From NCBI GenBank assembly GCA_964036045.1, contig OZ038397.1, positions 22,474,032-22,538,031 on the forward strand: a DNA stretch of 64,000 nt. Reading direction: 5' to 3'. Every line of letters begins with the position of its first letter. Within the stretch, counting starts at the first letter, position 1. Source of the stretch: Eutreptiella sp. 'Long Island Sound 2002' (Eukaryota; Euglenozoa; Euglenophyceae; Eutreptiales; Eutreptiaceae). A model generated the notes under the pieces. That model saw only the letters and a list, made by a program, of their open reading frames with translations, did not search any database and was not told the DNA's origin. The translations under genes were made by a program, and so were the position numbers. This document shows positions 26,156 through 37,700 of this stretch, in pieces.

Positions 26156-28299
26156 GGATCAAGCCGTGTGCGGATGAACCGATGAAAGTTCAATCACTGC
26201 ATGGTGATCATGTTCAAGATCCTCCAGCTTTTTTGAAGCTACTGATCAGCATGGGACCGAAATATGTCCCCCATAATTCACCATTAAATGTTCTGCGCAA
26301 ACAACTCTCTGCCCTACACACAGAATTCAAACAATTGACCCGGGTTATTTCCTGGAGTGCATTTTTTGCAAACTGTGTGCATGACACGGACAATGACAAT
26401 TTGCGTTTGGGTTTTCCTTATTCTTCATTTTATCCTTCCTCAGGCAAGGATCTGACGCCGGATGTAATTGACCAGTTGGGTCACATTCACACCGCAATTG
26501 AGCAATCGGTGAACCGGCAGCATGATCACTGTCTATTGGCATTAGAACGAGAGCTTACACGCCCTCATCAGCGTACAGGTATCAGCTTCAAAGCAGACTT
26601 GCTTCGAGATTATCTAAGGCATCATGTTCTGGTTTCTGCAGATAAAGATGCATCATTTGTCATAATGACTGTACAGTGTTATCAGACTGAAGTCTCTTTC
26701 AATATGGCTACGATACACAAAACTGGTCATCCAGTGTACAAATGTCTGGGTACTGATGAACCCTCACAGCAGGAACACTGGCAGAAAGAGGGCTTACATT
26801 GGCAAAATCATCTGATTCAAGTGTTGGAACAGTTTTACGACAAATTGGCTGACCCTATGCGGAATGCGTTGGTCAAGTTCCTGCACACTTTCCACGATCC
26901 TCTGTTAGCCAAATTTTATTTATTGATGAAAACTCACAAAGGTCTGCACCTTCGGCCTGATGGCCGTTGGCCTTCTAGACCTATTGTGGGTCTTTACCAA
27001 TGGGCCACAACTCCGGTCTCCAAGCTTTTATGTATACTGGGGACCATTTTGTTGAAGTGTGACCGATGGGAGTCACCCTTGGAGACCCCATTAAAGGATG
27101 CTCTGGATCTGATTTCTCGAGTACACACTTATATGGCTTCGCATTCACCTGGTGATATTGCCCTTACGACGTACGATTTTGATGCGCTGTACACTAATTT
27201 GACCCCTACAGATGTTTCAAAAGCCTGCAAACATTGGCGGAGATGGTACCTGGAGCTGTACGACCCATCAGATCTCTTAACTGATGAAGAGAAATCATTT
27301 GCGAGATATATGTTTTCGTCTGTTTCAAGCGAAGACTTTTTGTTATTTTCGGCCTGGTTTCCCTTCCTTGATTGGCAGTACGATGTGACGCTATCCTTAG
27401 CGGAGTTACTTTTGTTGATAGTCATGAAACACAATGTATTCTTGGCCCCAGGACTAGGCATTTATATTCAGATGATAGGATTTGCGATGGGGACCAATTG
27501 TGCTGCGGTTTGGGCGAATCTGATTTTGAGGTTTTATGAAAAAACAGCACAATGCAATGGCGCCCAAAAACCAGATTGCCTTTTGACTCGATTTATCGAT
27601 GATGCTTGTGTCATTCATTTAAAGCTTGATACACAGTTGCTTCAAGCTTATTTGCATCAAATTTATCCACAGCACTTGACTTTTGAGATTTTGAAGCTTG
27701 GTCAGGCTAAAGATGTCTCACTGTTGGATCTCCAGTTTATTTCATTGTCTCCATTGATTCATACTGTGCACTTTAAACCGACCCACAGTTGTGGCTATAT
27801 TCCGTTTGCATCAAATACTCCTGTGCATTACAAAACCAAATATATTCGAGGTGAGTGTATCAGATACTTGCGCCTGAATAACCTCCAGATTGGGTTTGAG
27901 AATTGTTGTAAACGATTGAAGGGTGCCCTTATGAGACTGAGAGTGCCACAGAAATATTGGGATCCAATGCCTCTGCACTGGCATGATAAGACACGGTTCA
28001 TGAAGCAAAAACAAAGGACATCACAAGTAGTTCATGTTTTGCGTGTACCATATCATGCCTCTTTGCGCATGCGTTATAATTGGTTCGTGACCAACATCGG
28101 TTCTTCCGTCTCTCAATATGTGCCGAACTTGAAATTGCGCACTGTTTTCAAGCCAATGCGTACATTACGTGCCAGTTTTCAAACTTGGCGAACACGTACT
28201 TTAACTTGGACTGCTGAGATCCAACGTGATTTGACTGGGATCTCAACATTGTTGGAGGTCGCCAATGAACTGGATCACACAGATGGCAACCAACAGTAG
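26152..28299 (+). CDS. PLE ORF2: Penelope-type reverse transcriptase
   Basis: The frame holds 715 codons (705 from the ATG at 26182). Motifs, numbered from 26152: SADKDASFVIM (162-172), KFYLLMKTHK (254-263) followed by RPIVG (276-280), motif A YDFDALYTNL (341-350, likely catalytic D342), motif B QMIGFAMGTN (440-449), motif C RFIDDACVI (480-488, catalytic D483 and D484), LLDLQF (524-529) and the thumb block HFKPTHSCGYIPF (540-552). This order and wording match Penelope-like RTs (KADK..VIM, KTHK, RPIV, QxxGxAMG, YVDD, KPTH) and not LINE or LTR RTs. Residues ~600-715 show no GIY-YIG nuclease, and the N-terminus shows none either. It should copy PLE RNA by target-primed or end-primed synthesis. 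The frame is intact, so it is potentially active. Translation may depend on the -1 frameshift at its beginning. Confidence 0.9.
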   Translation: MRIKPCADEPMKVQSLHGDHVQDPPAFLKLLISMGPKYVPHNSPLNVLRKQLSALHTEFKQLTRVISWSAFFANCVHDTDNDNLRLGFPYSSFYPSSGKDLTPDVIDQLGHIHTAIEQSVNRQHDHCLLALERELTRPHQRTGISFKADLLRDYLRHHVLVSADKDASFVIMTVQCYQTEVSFNMATIHKTGHPVYKCLGTDEPSQQEHWQKEGLHWQNHLIQVLEQFYDKLADPMRNALVKFLHTFHDPLLAKFYLLMKTHKGLHLRPDGRWPSRPIVGLYQWATTPVSKLLCILGTILLKCDRWESPLETPLKDALDLISRVHTYMASHSPGDIALTTYDFDALYTNLTPTDVSKACKHWRRWYLELYDPSDLLTDEEKSFARYMFSSVSSEDFLLFSAWFPFLDWQYDVTLSLAELLLLIVMKHNVFLAPGLGIYIQMIGFAMGTNCAAVWANLILRFYEKTAQCNGAQKPDCLLTRFIDDACVIHLKLDTQLLQAYLHQIYPQHLTFEILKLGQAKDVSLLDLQFISLSPLIHTVHFKPTHSCGYIPFASNTPVHYKTKYIRGECIRYLRLNNLQIGFENCCKRLKGALMRLRVPQKYWDPMPLHWHDKTRFMKQKQRTSQVVHVLRVPYHASLRMRYNWFVTNIGSSVSQYVPNLKLRTVFKPMRTLRASFQTWRTRTLTWTAEIQRDLTGISTLLEVANELDHTDGNQQ

Positions 28300-28321
28300 T
28301 GATGACTCTGGGATAGCGTAC

Positions 28322-28600
28322 TCCAGCGGAATAGTTGAATTGAACTTTGGTGCATGTCAACCCTAACTCTAGACCTGAATTATTGAGATTGGGAGTGCAC
28401 TGTACATTTTTTAGCGTCCTGCTATCTGTGCTTTATACTATTTCGCTCAGAAGTTGATAAGGGGACTACTGGTCCCGAAACGCGTACTGTTGTTTGGACA
28501 CTCGTCACACTGCGCCGAATCCGGACACTGGTTTGAGTCTTGCTGCAAGCTGACTTGCTGGGTCTGAGGGTATTTCCGAGACCAACTGATTTTTGTGAAT
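28322..28600 (+). repeat. Right terminal repeat (pLTR) of the PLE
   Basis: This is a direct copy of 24855-25133 with about two substitutions. It is preceded by GGGATAGCGTAC, which resembles the AGCGTC that precedes TCCAGCGG in the 97-bp array. It ends GTGAAT and then passes directly into TGTAGATTTGC of the duplicated ASPM intron. The equivalent site at 57713 has no element. Confidence 0.92.
28414..28483 (+). ncRNA. Hammerhead-ribozyme-like motif, right terminal repeat
   Basis: This is the second copy of the motif: GCGTC at 28414-28418, TTGATAA at 28454-28460, GGGGAC and GTCCC flanking the loop TACTG (28461-28476), GAAA at 28477-28480 and the stem III strand ACGC at 28480-28483. The only difference from the left copy is in the stem II loop (C to G). 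The same weakness applies: stem I is not convincing. Confidence 0.38.
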
Positions 28601-28642
28601 GTAGATTTGCATGTGTGTCTGGTGTCTGTGCGTCTGCGTGCG

Positions 28643-28752
28643 TGATGCGATGTGGTGGGATGCGATGTGGTGTGATGCGATGCGATGCGATGCGATGCGA
28701 TGCGATGCGATGCGATGCGATGCGATGCGATGTGATGCGATGTGATGTGATG
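28643..28752. repeat. GATGC/GATGT pentanucleotide microsatellite
   Basis: Tandem GCGAT units with some GTGAT variants in the ASPM intron. The copy at 57763-57864 has a slightly different arrangement. GT-repeat tracts lie nearby at about 29247-29263 and 29504-29525. Confidence 0.9.
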
Positions 28753-29605
28753 CCCGCAGGGTTTGGCAGTGCAGAAAAAATACCCTGTTTTAGTTCTACC
28801 GCGGATGCTTTTGTGCCCAACACACGCCTTCTCACAACCCGCTGGTTCCCCCTCTCTTCCCCCACACCATTCCCCAATCCTGTCCCCATGACTCCCAAGC
28901 ATTCCTCCGTGTCTACAGGAGCTTCCCGTCGATGCAGTCCTGTTTGCCACGGGGTACCACATGGCAGGGGCGCATCAAGACTGGCTCTGCCCCTCCAGGG
29001 ACTTCATCAGCAAGGAGGGTGTGGGCAAGGGGGCCATGGCGCACGTGGCCGGGGGGCGGTGCTGGGACTGCATTTCATTTGGGGGAATCTGCAGATGATC
29101 CGTGATTCGACCCCCTGTGTGTCAATCAAAGCTCAAACTGCGAGGTTCAACATTCCTACTTCCTACCGATCATCAGCGAAACCATGAGTTCTTTGTCCAG
29201 GGGCCTCGCTGGCAGGCCTGCGACTAGCACACAGATTCACAGCTTGTGTGTGTGTGTGTGTGTATGCGCCTGTGTGTGACACCCAAGGATTTCAATCAAT
29301 GCTCCAACTGCGAAATTCAACAGACCTGAAATCCTACCATTCATCACCAAAACCATGACTTCCAAATTTGAGGGGCGACGCTGGCAGGCTGGCGACTATC
29401 ACACTGATTCACAGCTTCGGAAGCGGATTAGCTTTGTAGGGGCTGCAGCACAGCACGCAGGATCCCCACGACGCTCATCTGCCCCCCCACAGCGTCTGTG
29501 CGTGTGTGTGTGTGTGTGTGCGCGCGCGCCCGCGTGCATTGGAGTCATGTGTTGTATGTGTTGGTGTTTTTTGTACATGTGTGCGATGTATTGTCAACAG
29601 CACAC

Positions 29606-29771
29606 CTGCTTTGACCACCATGCGGCGCACCATGAAACTGCCCTCTGTCTTCACCTCCAGCTTCTTCACAGCTGCCAGCACTTGTGAAATCTTGTGACTC
29701 TTCTGCCAGTGCTCAAGAAGGCCTGCAGCTGTATACTTCATGTCCCTCACACGATAGCCTCGCCACAGAGC
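29606..29771 (-). CDS. ASPM: ASPM-like exon: last IQ motif and post-IQ segment
   Basis: This exon is 166 nt, from acceptor TTTCCAG to donor GCAG|GTGTGC, entering in phase 0 and leaving in phase 1. It encodes 55 residues with a final IQ-like ALWRGYRVRD and then KSHKISQVLAAVKKLE, which fits the start of the ASPM ARM-like C-terminal region (LxSKKLSEIMEAVxxLE in the family). The matching exon in the second copy is 58716-58881 and differs by one residue (R here, C there, in FMVRxMVVK). The ARM exon it should splice to exists only in the other copy (56736-56992), where phase and sequence fit exactly. Confidence 0.82.
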
Positions 29772-30266
29772 CTGGAAACCAAGCAATTGCTGGACACCCC
29801 CCATTCCGGTCTTCTCCAGCCCTCTGCAACCCTCCAAGCCCCCCCACCTTCAACACCTTCAACAACAAATCTTGCGTGCTCAAAACACCACTGCAATTTG
29901 GAGCATTACTTTTGGGCAGTGGAGATCACGCAGGCTTTACCACCTAGCGTCTGTTACACATGGAGCCCAGTGTGTGGCCTGTAACCGAAAGCTGGCGTAG
30001 GTGATCATCTGTGAAGAGACGCACTGACACACAGGACCACAAAAGAAAGAAAGCTTGTTAGCGACCGGAAAACCCGCCCCAGGCGCCTTTTGCCCACGGG
30101 TCTGTTGCAAGTGGGTGACGTGAACGGGCCTGCAGGCATGTGTACATGGCAGGCTCCCATCCCCTGCGCCCCAGGCATTGGAATGATCACCTTCCCCCGT
30201 CATGGACACCTGTCGGTTTGACCCCCCCCCCGTGACGACACACACATGCGCCGCTTCAATCATTAC

Positions 30267-30450
30267 CTGAAGCTTCATCGCCAAGGCGCGCTTTGCCAGA
30301 AACCGACGCCGAGCCAGACGTGCGTGTGCCCATGCAGTGATCCGCGATGCTGCTGAGCGTCGCGCCTGCGCTTCTTCCTGCGCGGCAATCTGTCGTCGCG
30401 ATGCTCGCCATCGGCGCTGCAAGACACTGGCCGCGCGGTGCTCCAAAGGC
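30267..30450 (-). CDS. ASPM: ASPM-like exon: IQ motifs near the end of the array
   Basis: This exon is 184 nt, from acceptor CTCGTAG to donor CTTCAG|GTAATG. Its first G completes a codon begun in the giant IQ exon (GA+G = Glu). It encodes 61 residues with two IQ-like motifs, ASVLQRRWRASRRQ and SRITAWAHARLARRRF, which are diverged from the homogenised repeats of the large exon. The last 35 nt fall inside the duplicated segment and survive alone in the other copy at 59381-59415. Confidence 0.82.
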
Positions 30451-31789
30451 CTACGAGTGGGACGGGATGGGGGTAGGGGGGTTAAGAGGAGAGAGAGGGA
30501 TAGAGGCGGGGTGGGGATCGGAGTGAACACGGGGGCAGAATAACGCAAATTGTGAGCATGAGGCAGGCATTTCACTCTCACCCACAAAAATTCATCCCCC
30601 GCCCCCAACCCCATGGCCCCCTGTGCACACTTCGCCGCAACCACACACCGCCCCGAGGCACGCCTCCACAAAGCAGAGCATTAAGCGGTGGGGAAAGGCC
30701 TCAAATCATATTCAAGCAAGCAAGCATAGCATGCTGCTTGTCATTCTGGAGGCAGTGTTCCTCGTCGGTGTTCACTGAGTGTCCTGCAGGGGGGGGGGGG
30801 GTGGTGTCTGTTGGGGGTTATGTGGGGTATATCCAGCAGAACCCCGAAACGGGCTATTTGAAACACCCTGGGTCTGCATGCTGAACTGATGATAGGTTGG
30901 AGAATTTCGCCAATTTGGTCCAAAGGGGCAGGGGGCTATGTGGCACGTTCCCGTATATGTGGGCTTGTATAGTTTTGATCTAACAACCTCTGTGGAGGCG
31001 AACCTCCCCCCCGGAGCCACACGTGGAGGATTCCGTCCAAAAGGCAAACACGTGCATACACCTGGAAGAACCAACTGGCACACTCATTCAGCCTTTATGA
31101 CACCCCCCCCTACTCCCCAAACCTTCTCACATTCTCATTCACACTCTCATTCTTTTCCTGCTAAATGATGGCTCACAGTTCTGGGGATGGGGAGCTGGGG
31201 CCTCAGTGAACCCTGGAGGGTGCAGGATGCAAAAACCGCTGTGCCACAGCTGTGTGCCTCCGACTTTCCTTACGCCGTTGGTGGACGGCCTTGCGACACA
31301 GCAGTAGTCTACGACCGCACCGTTTGTCTGCCTGGAAAGGTCCAAACCTGATTTGAAAGTGCCTGTGCGCGTACCGGGTGTGCAAACTGGCTTCCTTTTG
31401 TGCCCCCGTGCCCCCCCTCCCCCCGTTTGGGCATCACCGCCTCCCAGGAGCCAGTAAGTCCCCAACGCACCAGAGGAGCACCACGGCCCACGGGTGCCTC
31501 GAGGGCCCCCAGCAAGAAGCCGAGAGCAAGAACCAGATGAGCCGAAGTCGCGTGCACAGATTTATTGGGAGCCACTTGCAGAGAGCGGAGAGGAGCAGTG
31601 GTCGACCCCGAACCCAACCACCAATCACTAGCCTGGGCCCGAACCACCGCTCCAGCCCCCATGACTCCACATGAAGATGCGCACCAAGACATCCGTTGTA
31701 TGTGGTCACACATGAGCTGGACTGCACAAGGTCGAGGATCGCCGACCCCACCCTCCAAACAATGAAAAAGCCGCAGCCGGAGAACATAC

Positions 31790-34700
31790 TCGGAAAGCTC
31801 CGCTCGCCGCTGCTGCACCAGTCGCTGGACGGCCACACGGACCACCCAAGTCTTCACAGCGGCGCGCACCTGGCCTGCCGCGACCGCACGAGCCGCCTCG
31901 CGCTCTGCCGCGAAGGCCCGACGTGCAATGCTGCCCCGGAAAAGGGCCTGCAGCCGGACAACGCCTCGCCGAATCACGGCATAGGCTCGGCGTGTGAGGA
32001 TGCACCGCACGAGCGCCTGCGCCCGTGTCACGAGGTTGACGTAGGCGGTGCACACGTTGCGTCGCCACAACCCCTGCAGAAGGCGGGCTGCATGGCAGAG
32101 CCGCAGACATCTCTGACGCCGGGAGGCACGAGCGTTGGCCGTAGCTGTGGCAACAAGGGCATGCCATCGGCAACGGAGGGCTCGGCGTCGCCATGCACGC
32201 TGGAGAACAAGGGTTGCAGGCACAACGGTGTCCCGCCATGATTGGTAGCGTCTCTGCTGTTGCTTGCACCTCACCATTGCTTGCGCCCTGATCACTACCA
32301 TGCGGTGGTGTTCGTAGGCGGCACGGCACTGCCTGGCGCGCCATGCTGTCTGCAGCCTGACTGTGGCGGCCTTCAGCCTCAAATAACTGGACATCTGTCT
32401 TCTGCACACCACAATCGCCCGCCGGCGTGCCTGCACATACCGAGTAGCTCCCTTCAGCCTCCTGTACGCGTGCAGCTGGCGTCTGCATGCCACAATCGCC
32501 CGCCGGCGTGCCTGCACATACCGAGTAGCTCCCTTCAGCCTCCTGTACGCGTGCAGCTGGCGTCTGCATGCCACAATCGCCCGCCGGCGTGCCTGCACAT
32601 ACCGAGTACCTCCCTTCAGCCTCCTGTACGCGTGCAGCTGGCGTCTGCATGCCACAATCGCCCGCCGTCGCGTTTGGATACAGAGGCTGGCATGGCGCAG
32701 CTGCTGGTAGCGTCTCTGCTGTTGCTTGCACCTCACCATTGCTTGCGTCCTGATCACTGCCATGCGGTGGTGTTCGTAGGCGGCACGGCACTGCCTGGCG
32801 CGCCATGCTGTCTGCAGCCTGACTGTGGCGGCCTTCAGCCTCAAATAAGTGGATCTCTGTCTTCTGCACACCACAATCGCCCGCCGGCGTGCCTGCACAT
32901 ACCGAGTAGCTCCCTTCAGCCTCCTGTACGCGTGCAGCTGGCGTCTGCATGCCACAATCGCCCGCCGGCGTGCCTGCACATACCGAGTAGCTCCCTTCAG
33001 CCTCCTGTACGCGTGCAGCTGGCGTCTGCATGCCACAATCGCCCGCCGTCGCGTTTGGATACAGAGGCTGGCATGGCGCAGCTGCTGGTAGCGTCTCTGC
33101 TGTTGCTTGCACCTGACCATTGCTTGCGCCCTGATCACTACCATGCGGTGGTGTTCGTAGGCGGCACGGCACTGCCTGGCTCGCCATGCTGTCTGCAGCC
33201 TGACTGTGGCGGCCTTCAGGCTCAAATATGTGGACCTCTGTCTTCTGCACACCACAATCGCCCGCCGGCGTGCCTGCACATACCGAGTAGCTCCCTTCAG
33301 CCTCCTGTACGCTTGCAGCTGGCGTCTGCATGCCACAATCGCCCGCCGGCGTGCCTGCACATACCGAGTACCTCCCTTCAGCCTCCTGTACGCGTGCAGC
33401 TGGCGTCTGCATGCCACAATCGCCCGCCGTCGCGTTTGGATACAGAGGCTGGCATGGCGCAGCTGCTGGTAGCGTCTCTGCTGTTGCTTGCACCTGACCA
33501 TTGCTTGCGCCCTGATCACTACCATGCGGTGGTGTTCGTAGGCGGCACGGCACTGCCTGGCTCGCCATGCTGTCTGCAGCCTGACTGTGGCGGCCTTCAG
33601 CCTCAAATAAGTGGATCTCTGTCTTCTGCACACCACAATCGCCCGCCGGCGTGCCTGCACATACCGAGTAGCTCCCTTCAGCCTCCTGTACGCGTGCAGC
33701 TGGCGTCTGCATGCCACAATCGCCCGCCGGCGTGCCTGCACATACCGAGTAGCTCCCTTCAGCCTCCTGTACGCGTGCAGCTGGCGTCTGCATGCCACAA
33801 TCGCCCGCCGTCGCGTTTGGATACAGAGGCTGGCATGGCGCAGCTGCTGGTAGCGTCTCTGCTGTTGCTTGCACCTGACCATTGCTTGCGCCCTGATCAC
33901 TACCATGCGGTGGTGTTCGTAGGCGGCACGGCACTGCCTGGCTCGCCATGCTGTCTGCAGCCTGACTGTGGCGGCCTTCAGGCTCAAATATGTGGACCTC
34001 TGTCTTCTGCACACCACAATCGCCCGCCGGCGTGCCTGCACATACCGAGTAGCTCCCTTCAGCCTCCTGTACGCTTGCAGCTGGCGTCTGCATGCCACAA
34101 TCGCCCGCCGGCGTGCCTGCACATACCGAGTACCTCCCTTCAGCCTCCTGTACGCGTGCAGCTGGCGTCTGCATGCCACAATCGCCCGCCGTCGCGTTTG
34201 GATACAGAGGCTGGCATGGCGCAGCTGCTGGTAGCGTCTCTGCTGTTGCTTGCACCTGACCATTGCTTGCGCCCTGATCACTACCATGCGGTGGTGTTCG
34301 TAGGCGGCACGGCACTGCCTGGCTCGCCATGCTGTCTGCAGCCTGACTGTGGCGGCCTTCAGCCTCAAATAAGTGGACGTCAGTCTTCTGCACACCACAA
34401 TCGCCCGCCGGCGTGCCTGCACATACCGAGTAGCTCCCTTCAGCCTCCTGTACGCGTGCAGCTGGCGTCTGCATGCCACAATCGCCCGCCGTCGCGTTTG
34501 GATACAGAGGCTGGCATGGCGCAGCTGCTGGTAGCGTCTCTGCTGTTGCTTGCACCTGACCATTGCTTGCGCCCTGATCACTACCATGCGGTGGTGTTCG
34601 TAGGCGGCACGGCACTGCCTGGCTCGCCATGCTGTCTGCAGCCTGACTGTGGCGGCCTTCAGCCTCAAATAAGTGGATCTCTGTCTTCTGCACACCACAA

Positions 34701-37700
34701 TCGCCCGCCGGCGTGCCTGCACATACCGAGTAGCTCCCTTCAGCCTCCTGTACGCGTGCAGCTGGCGTCTGCACACCACAATCGCCCGCCGGCGTGCCTG
34801 CACATACCGAGTACCTCCCTTCAGCCTCCTGTACGCGTGCAGCTGGCGTCTGCATGCCACAATCGCCCGCCGTCGCGTTTGGATACAGAGGCTGGCATGG
34901 CGCAGCTGCTGGTAGCGTCTCTGCTGTTGCTTGCACCTGACCATTGCTTGCGCCCTGATCACTACCATGCGGTGGTGTTCGTAGGCGGCACGGCACTGCC
35001 TGGCTCGCCATGCTGTCTGCAGCCTGACTGTGGCGGCCTTCAGCCTCAAATAACTGGATCTCTGTCTTCTGCACACCACAATCGCCCGCCGGCGTGCCTG
35101 CACATACCGAGTAGCTCCCTTCAGCCTCCTGTACGCGTGCAGCTGGCGTCTGCACACCACAATCGCCCGCCGGCGTGCCTGCACATACCGAGTAGCTCCC
35201 TTCAGCCTCCTGTACGCGTGCAGCTGGCGTCTGCATGCCACAATCGCCCGCCGGCGTGCCTGCACATACCGAGTAGCTCCCTTCAGCCTCCTGTACGCGT
35301 GCAGCTGGCGTCTGCATGCCACAATCGCCCGCCGTCGCGTTTGGATACAGAGGCTGGCATGGCGCAGCTGCTGGTAGCGTCTCTGCTGTTGCTTGCACCT
35401 GACCATTGCTTGCGCCCTGATCACTACCATGCGGTGGTGTTCGTAGGCGGCACGGCACTGCCTGGCTCGCCATGCTGTCTGCAGCCTGACTGTGGCGGCC
35501 TTCAGCCTCAAATAACTGGATCTCTGTCTTCTGCACACCACAATCGCCCGCCGGCGTGCCTGCACATACCGAGTAGCTCCCTTCAGCCTCCTGTACGCGT
35601 GCAGCTGGCGTCTGCACACCACAATCGCCCGCCGGCGTGCCTGCACATACCGAGTACCTCCCTTCAGCCTCCTGTACGCGTGCAGCTGGCGTCTGCATGC
35701 CACAATCGCCCGCCGGCGTGCCTGCACATACCGAGTAGCTCCCTTCAGCCTCCTGTACGCGTGCAGCTGGCGTCTGCATGCCACAATCGCCCGCCGTCGC
35801 GTTTGGATACAGAGGCTGGCATGGCGCAGCTGCTGGTAGCGTCTCTGCTGTTGCTTGCACCTGACCATTGCTTGCGCCCTGATCACTACCATGCGGTGGT
35901 GTTCGTAGGCGGCACGGCACTGCCTGGCTCGCCATGCTGTCTGCAGCCTGACTGTGGCGGCCTTCAGCCTCAAATAAGTGGATCTCTGTCTTCTGCACAC
36001 CACAATCGCCCGCCGGCGTGCCTGCACATACCGAGTAGCTCCCTTCAACCTCCTGTACGCGTGCAGCTGGCGTCTGCATGCCACAATCGCCCGCCGGCGT
36101 GCCTGCACATACCGAGTACCTCCCTTCAGCCTCCTGTACGCGTGCAGCTGGCGTCTGCATGCCACAATCGCCCGCCGTCGCGTTTGGATACAGAGGCTGG
36201 CATGGCGCAGCTGCTGGTAGCGTCTCTGCTGTTGCTTGCACCTGACCATTGCTTGCGTCCTGATCACTACCATGCGGTGGTGTTCGTAGGCGGCACGGCA
36301 CTGCCTGGCTCGCCATGCTGTCTGCAGCCTGACTGTGGCGGCCTTCAGCCTCAAATAAGTGGATCTCTGTCTTCTGCACACCACAATCGCCCGCCGGCGT
36401 GCCTGCACATACCGAGTAGCTCCCTTCAGCCTCCTGTACGCGTGCAGCTGCCGTCTGCATGCCACAATCGCCCGCCGGCGTGCCTGCACGTACCGAGTAG
36501 CTCCCTTCAGCCTCCTGTACGCGTGCAGCTGGCGTCTGCATGCCACAATCGCCCGCCGTCGCGTTTGGATACAGAGGCTGGCATGGCGCAGCTGCTGGTA
36601 GCGTCTCTGCTGTTGCTTGCACCTGACCATTGCTTGCGCCCTGATCACTACCATGCGGTGGTGTTCGTAGGCGGCACGGCACTGCCTGGCTCGCCATGCT
36701 GTCTGCAGCCTGACTGTGGCGGCCTTCAGCCTCAAATAAGTGGATCTCTGTCTTCTGCACACCACAATCGCCCGCCGGCGTGCCTGCACATACCGAGTAG
36801 CTCCCTTCAGCCTCCTGTACGCGTGCAGCTGGCGTCTGCACACCACAATCGCCCGCCGGCGTGCCTGCACATACCGAGTACCTCCCTTCAGCCTCCTGTA
36901 CGCGTGCAGCTGGCGTCTGCATGCCACAATCGCCCGCCGTCGCGTTTGGATACAGAGGCTGGCATGGCGCAGCTGCTGGTAGCGTCTCTGCTGTTGCTTG
37001 CACCTGACCATTGCTTGCGTCCTGATCACTACCATGCGGTGGTGTTCGTAGGCGGCACGGCACTGCCTGGCTCGCCATGCTGTCTGCAGCCTGACTGTGG
37101 CGGCCTTCAGCCTCAAATATGTGGATCTCTGTCTTCTGCACACCACAATCGCCCGCCGGCGTGCCTGCACATACCGAGTAGCTCCCTTCAGCCTCCTGTA
37201 CGCTTGCAGCTGGCGTCTGCATGCCACAATCGCCCGCCGGCGTGCCTGCACATACCGAGTACCTCCCTTCAGCCTCCTGTACGCGTGCAGCTGCCGTCTG
37301 CATGCCACAATCGCCCGCCGTCGCGTTTGGATACAGAGGCTGGCATGGCGCAGCTGCTGGTAGCGTCTCTGCTGTTGCTTGCACCTGACCATTGCTTGCG
37401 CCCTGATCACTACCATGCGGTGGTGTTCGTAGGCGGCACGGCACTGCCTGGCTCGCCATGCTGTCTGCAGCCTGACTGTGGCGGCCTTCAGCCTCAAATA
37501 TGTGGACCTCAGTCTTCTGCACACCACAATCGCCCGCCGGCGTGCCTGCACATACCGAGTAGCTCCCTTCAGCCTCCTGTACGCGTGCAGCTGGCGTCTG
37601 CACACCACAATCGCCCGCCGGCGTGCCTGCACATACCGAGTAGCTCCCTTCAGCCTCCTGTACGCGTGCAGCTGGCGTCTGCATGCCACAATCGCCCGCC

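Larger units (their letters stand above)
24855..28600 (+). mobile_element. Penelope-like retroelement (PLE), complete, two ORFs
   Basis: The element is about 3.75 kb: 279-bp direct terminal repeats (24855-25133 and 28322-28600), a basic coiled-coil ORF1, and a reverse transcriptase ORF2 with Penelope-type motifs. By eye the terminal repeats differ at only two positions (C/G at 25004 versus 28471, C/A near 25081 versus 28548), so the insertion looks young. I see no GIY-YIG endonuclease at either end of ORF2 or in ORF1. Established knowledge: PLEs carry LTR-like repeats, some lack endonuclease and attach at chromosome ends, and many carry hammerhead ribozymes in the repeats. The left flank is 97-bp units and satellite. 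The right flank is an intron of the ASPM-like gene. Confidence 0.88.
28600..30301. repeat. 1.70-kb duplicated segment, copy A
   Basis: Near-identical, in the same orientation, to 57713-59415. I count about seven substitutions plus length differences in the microsatellites and one poly-C run. It covers part of an ASPM intron, the 166-nt post-IQ exon, the next intron and the last 35 nt of an IQ exon. The left edge is the PLE terminus. At the right edge this copy continues into the intact IQ exon, where copy B stops at satellite. Confidence 0.95.

Noticed and set aside
24855-28600. LTR retrotransposon
   Set aside because: Direct terminal repeats are present, but there is no protease, RNase H or integrase, and the RT motifs are Penelope-type.
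28422-28962. Minus-strand frames rich in SHRIASHRI
   Set aside because: They translate the GATGC microsatellite and part of the PLE terminal repeat.
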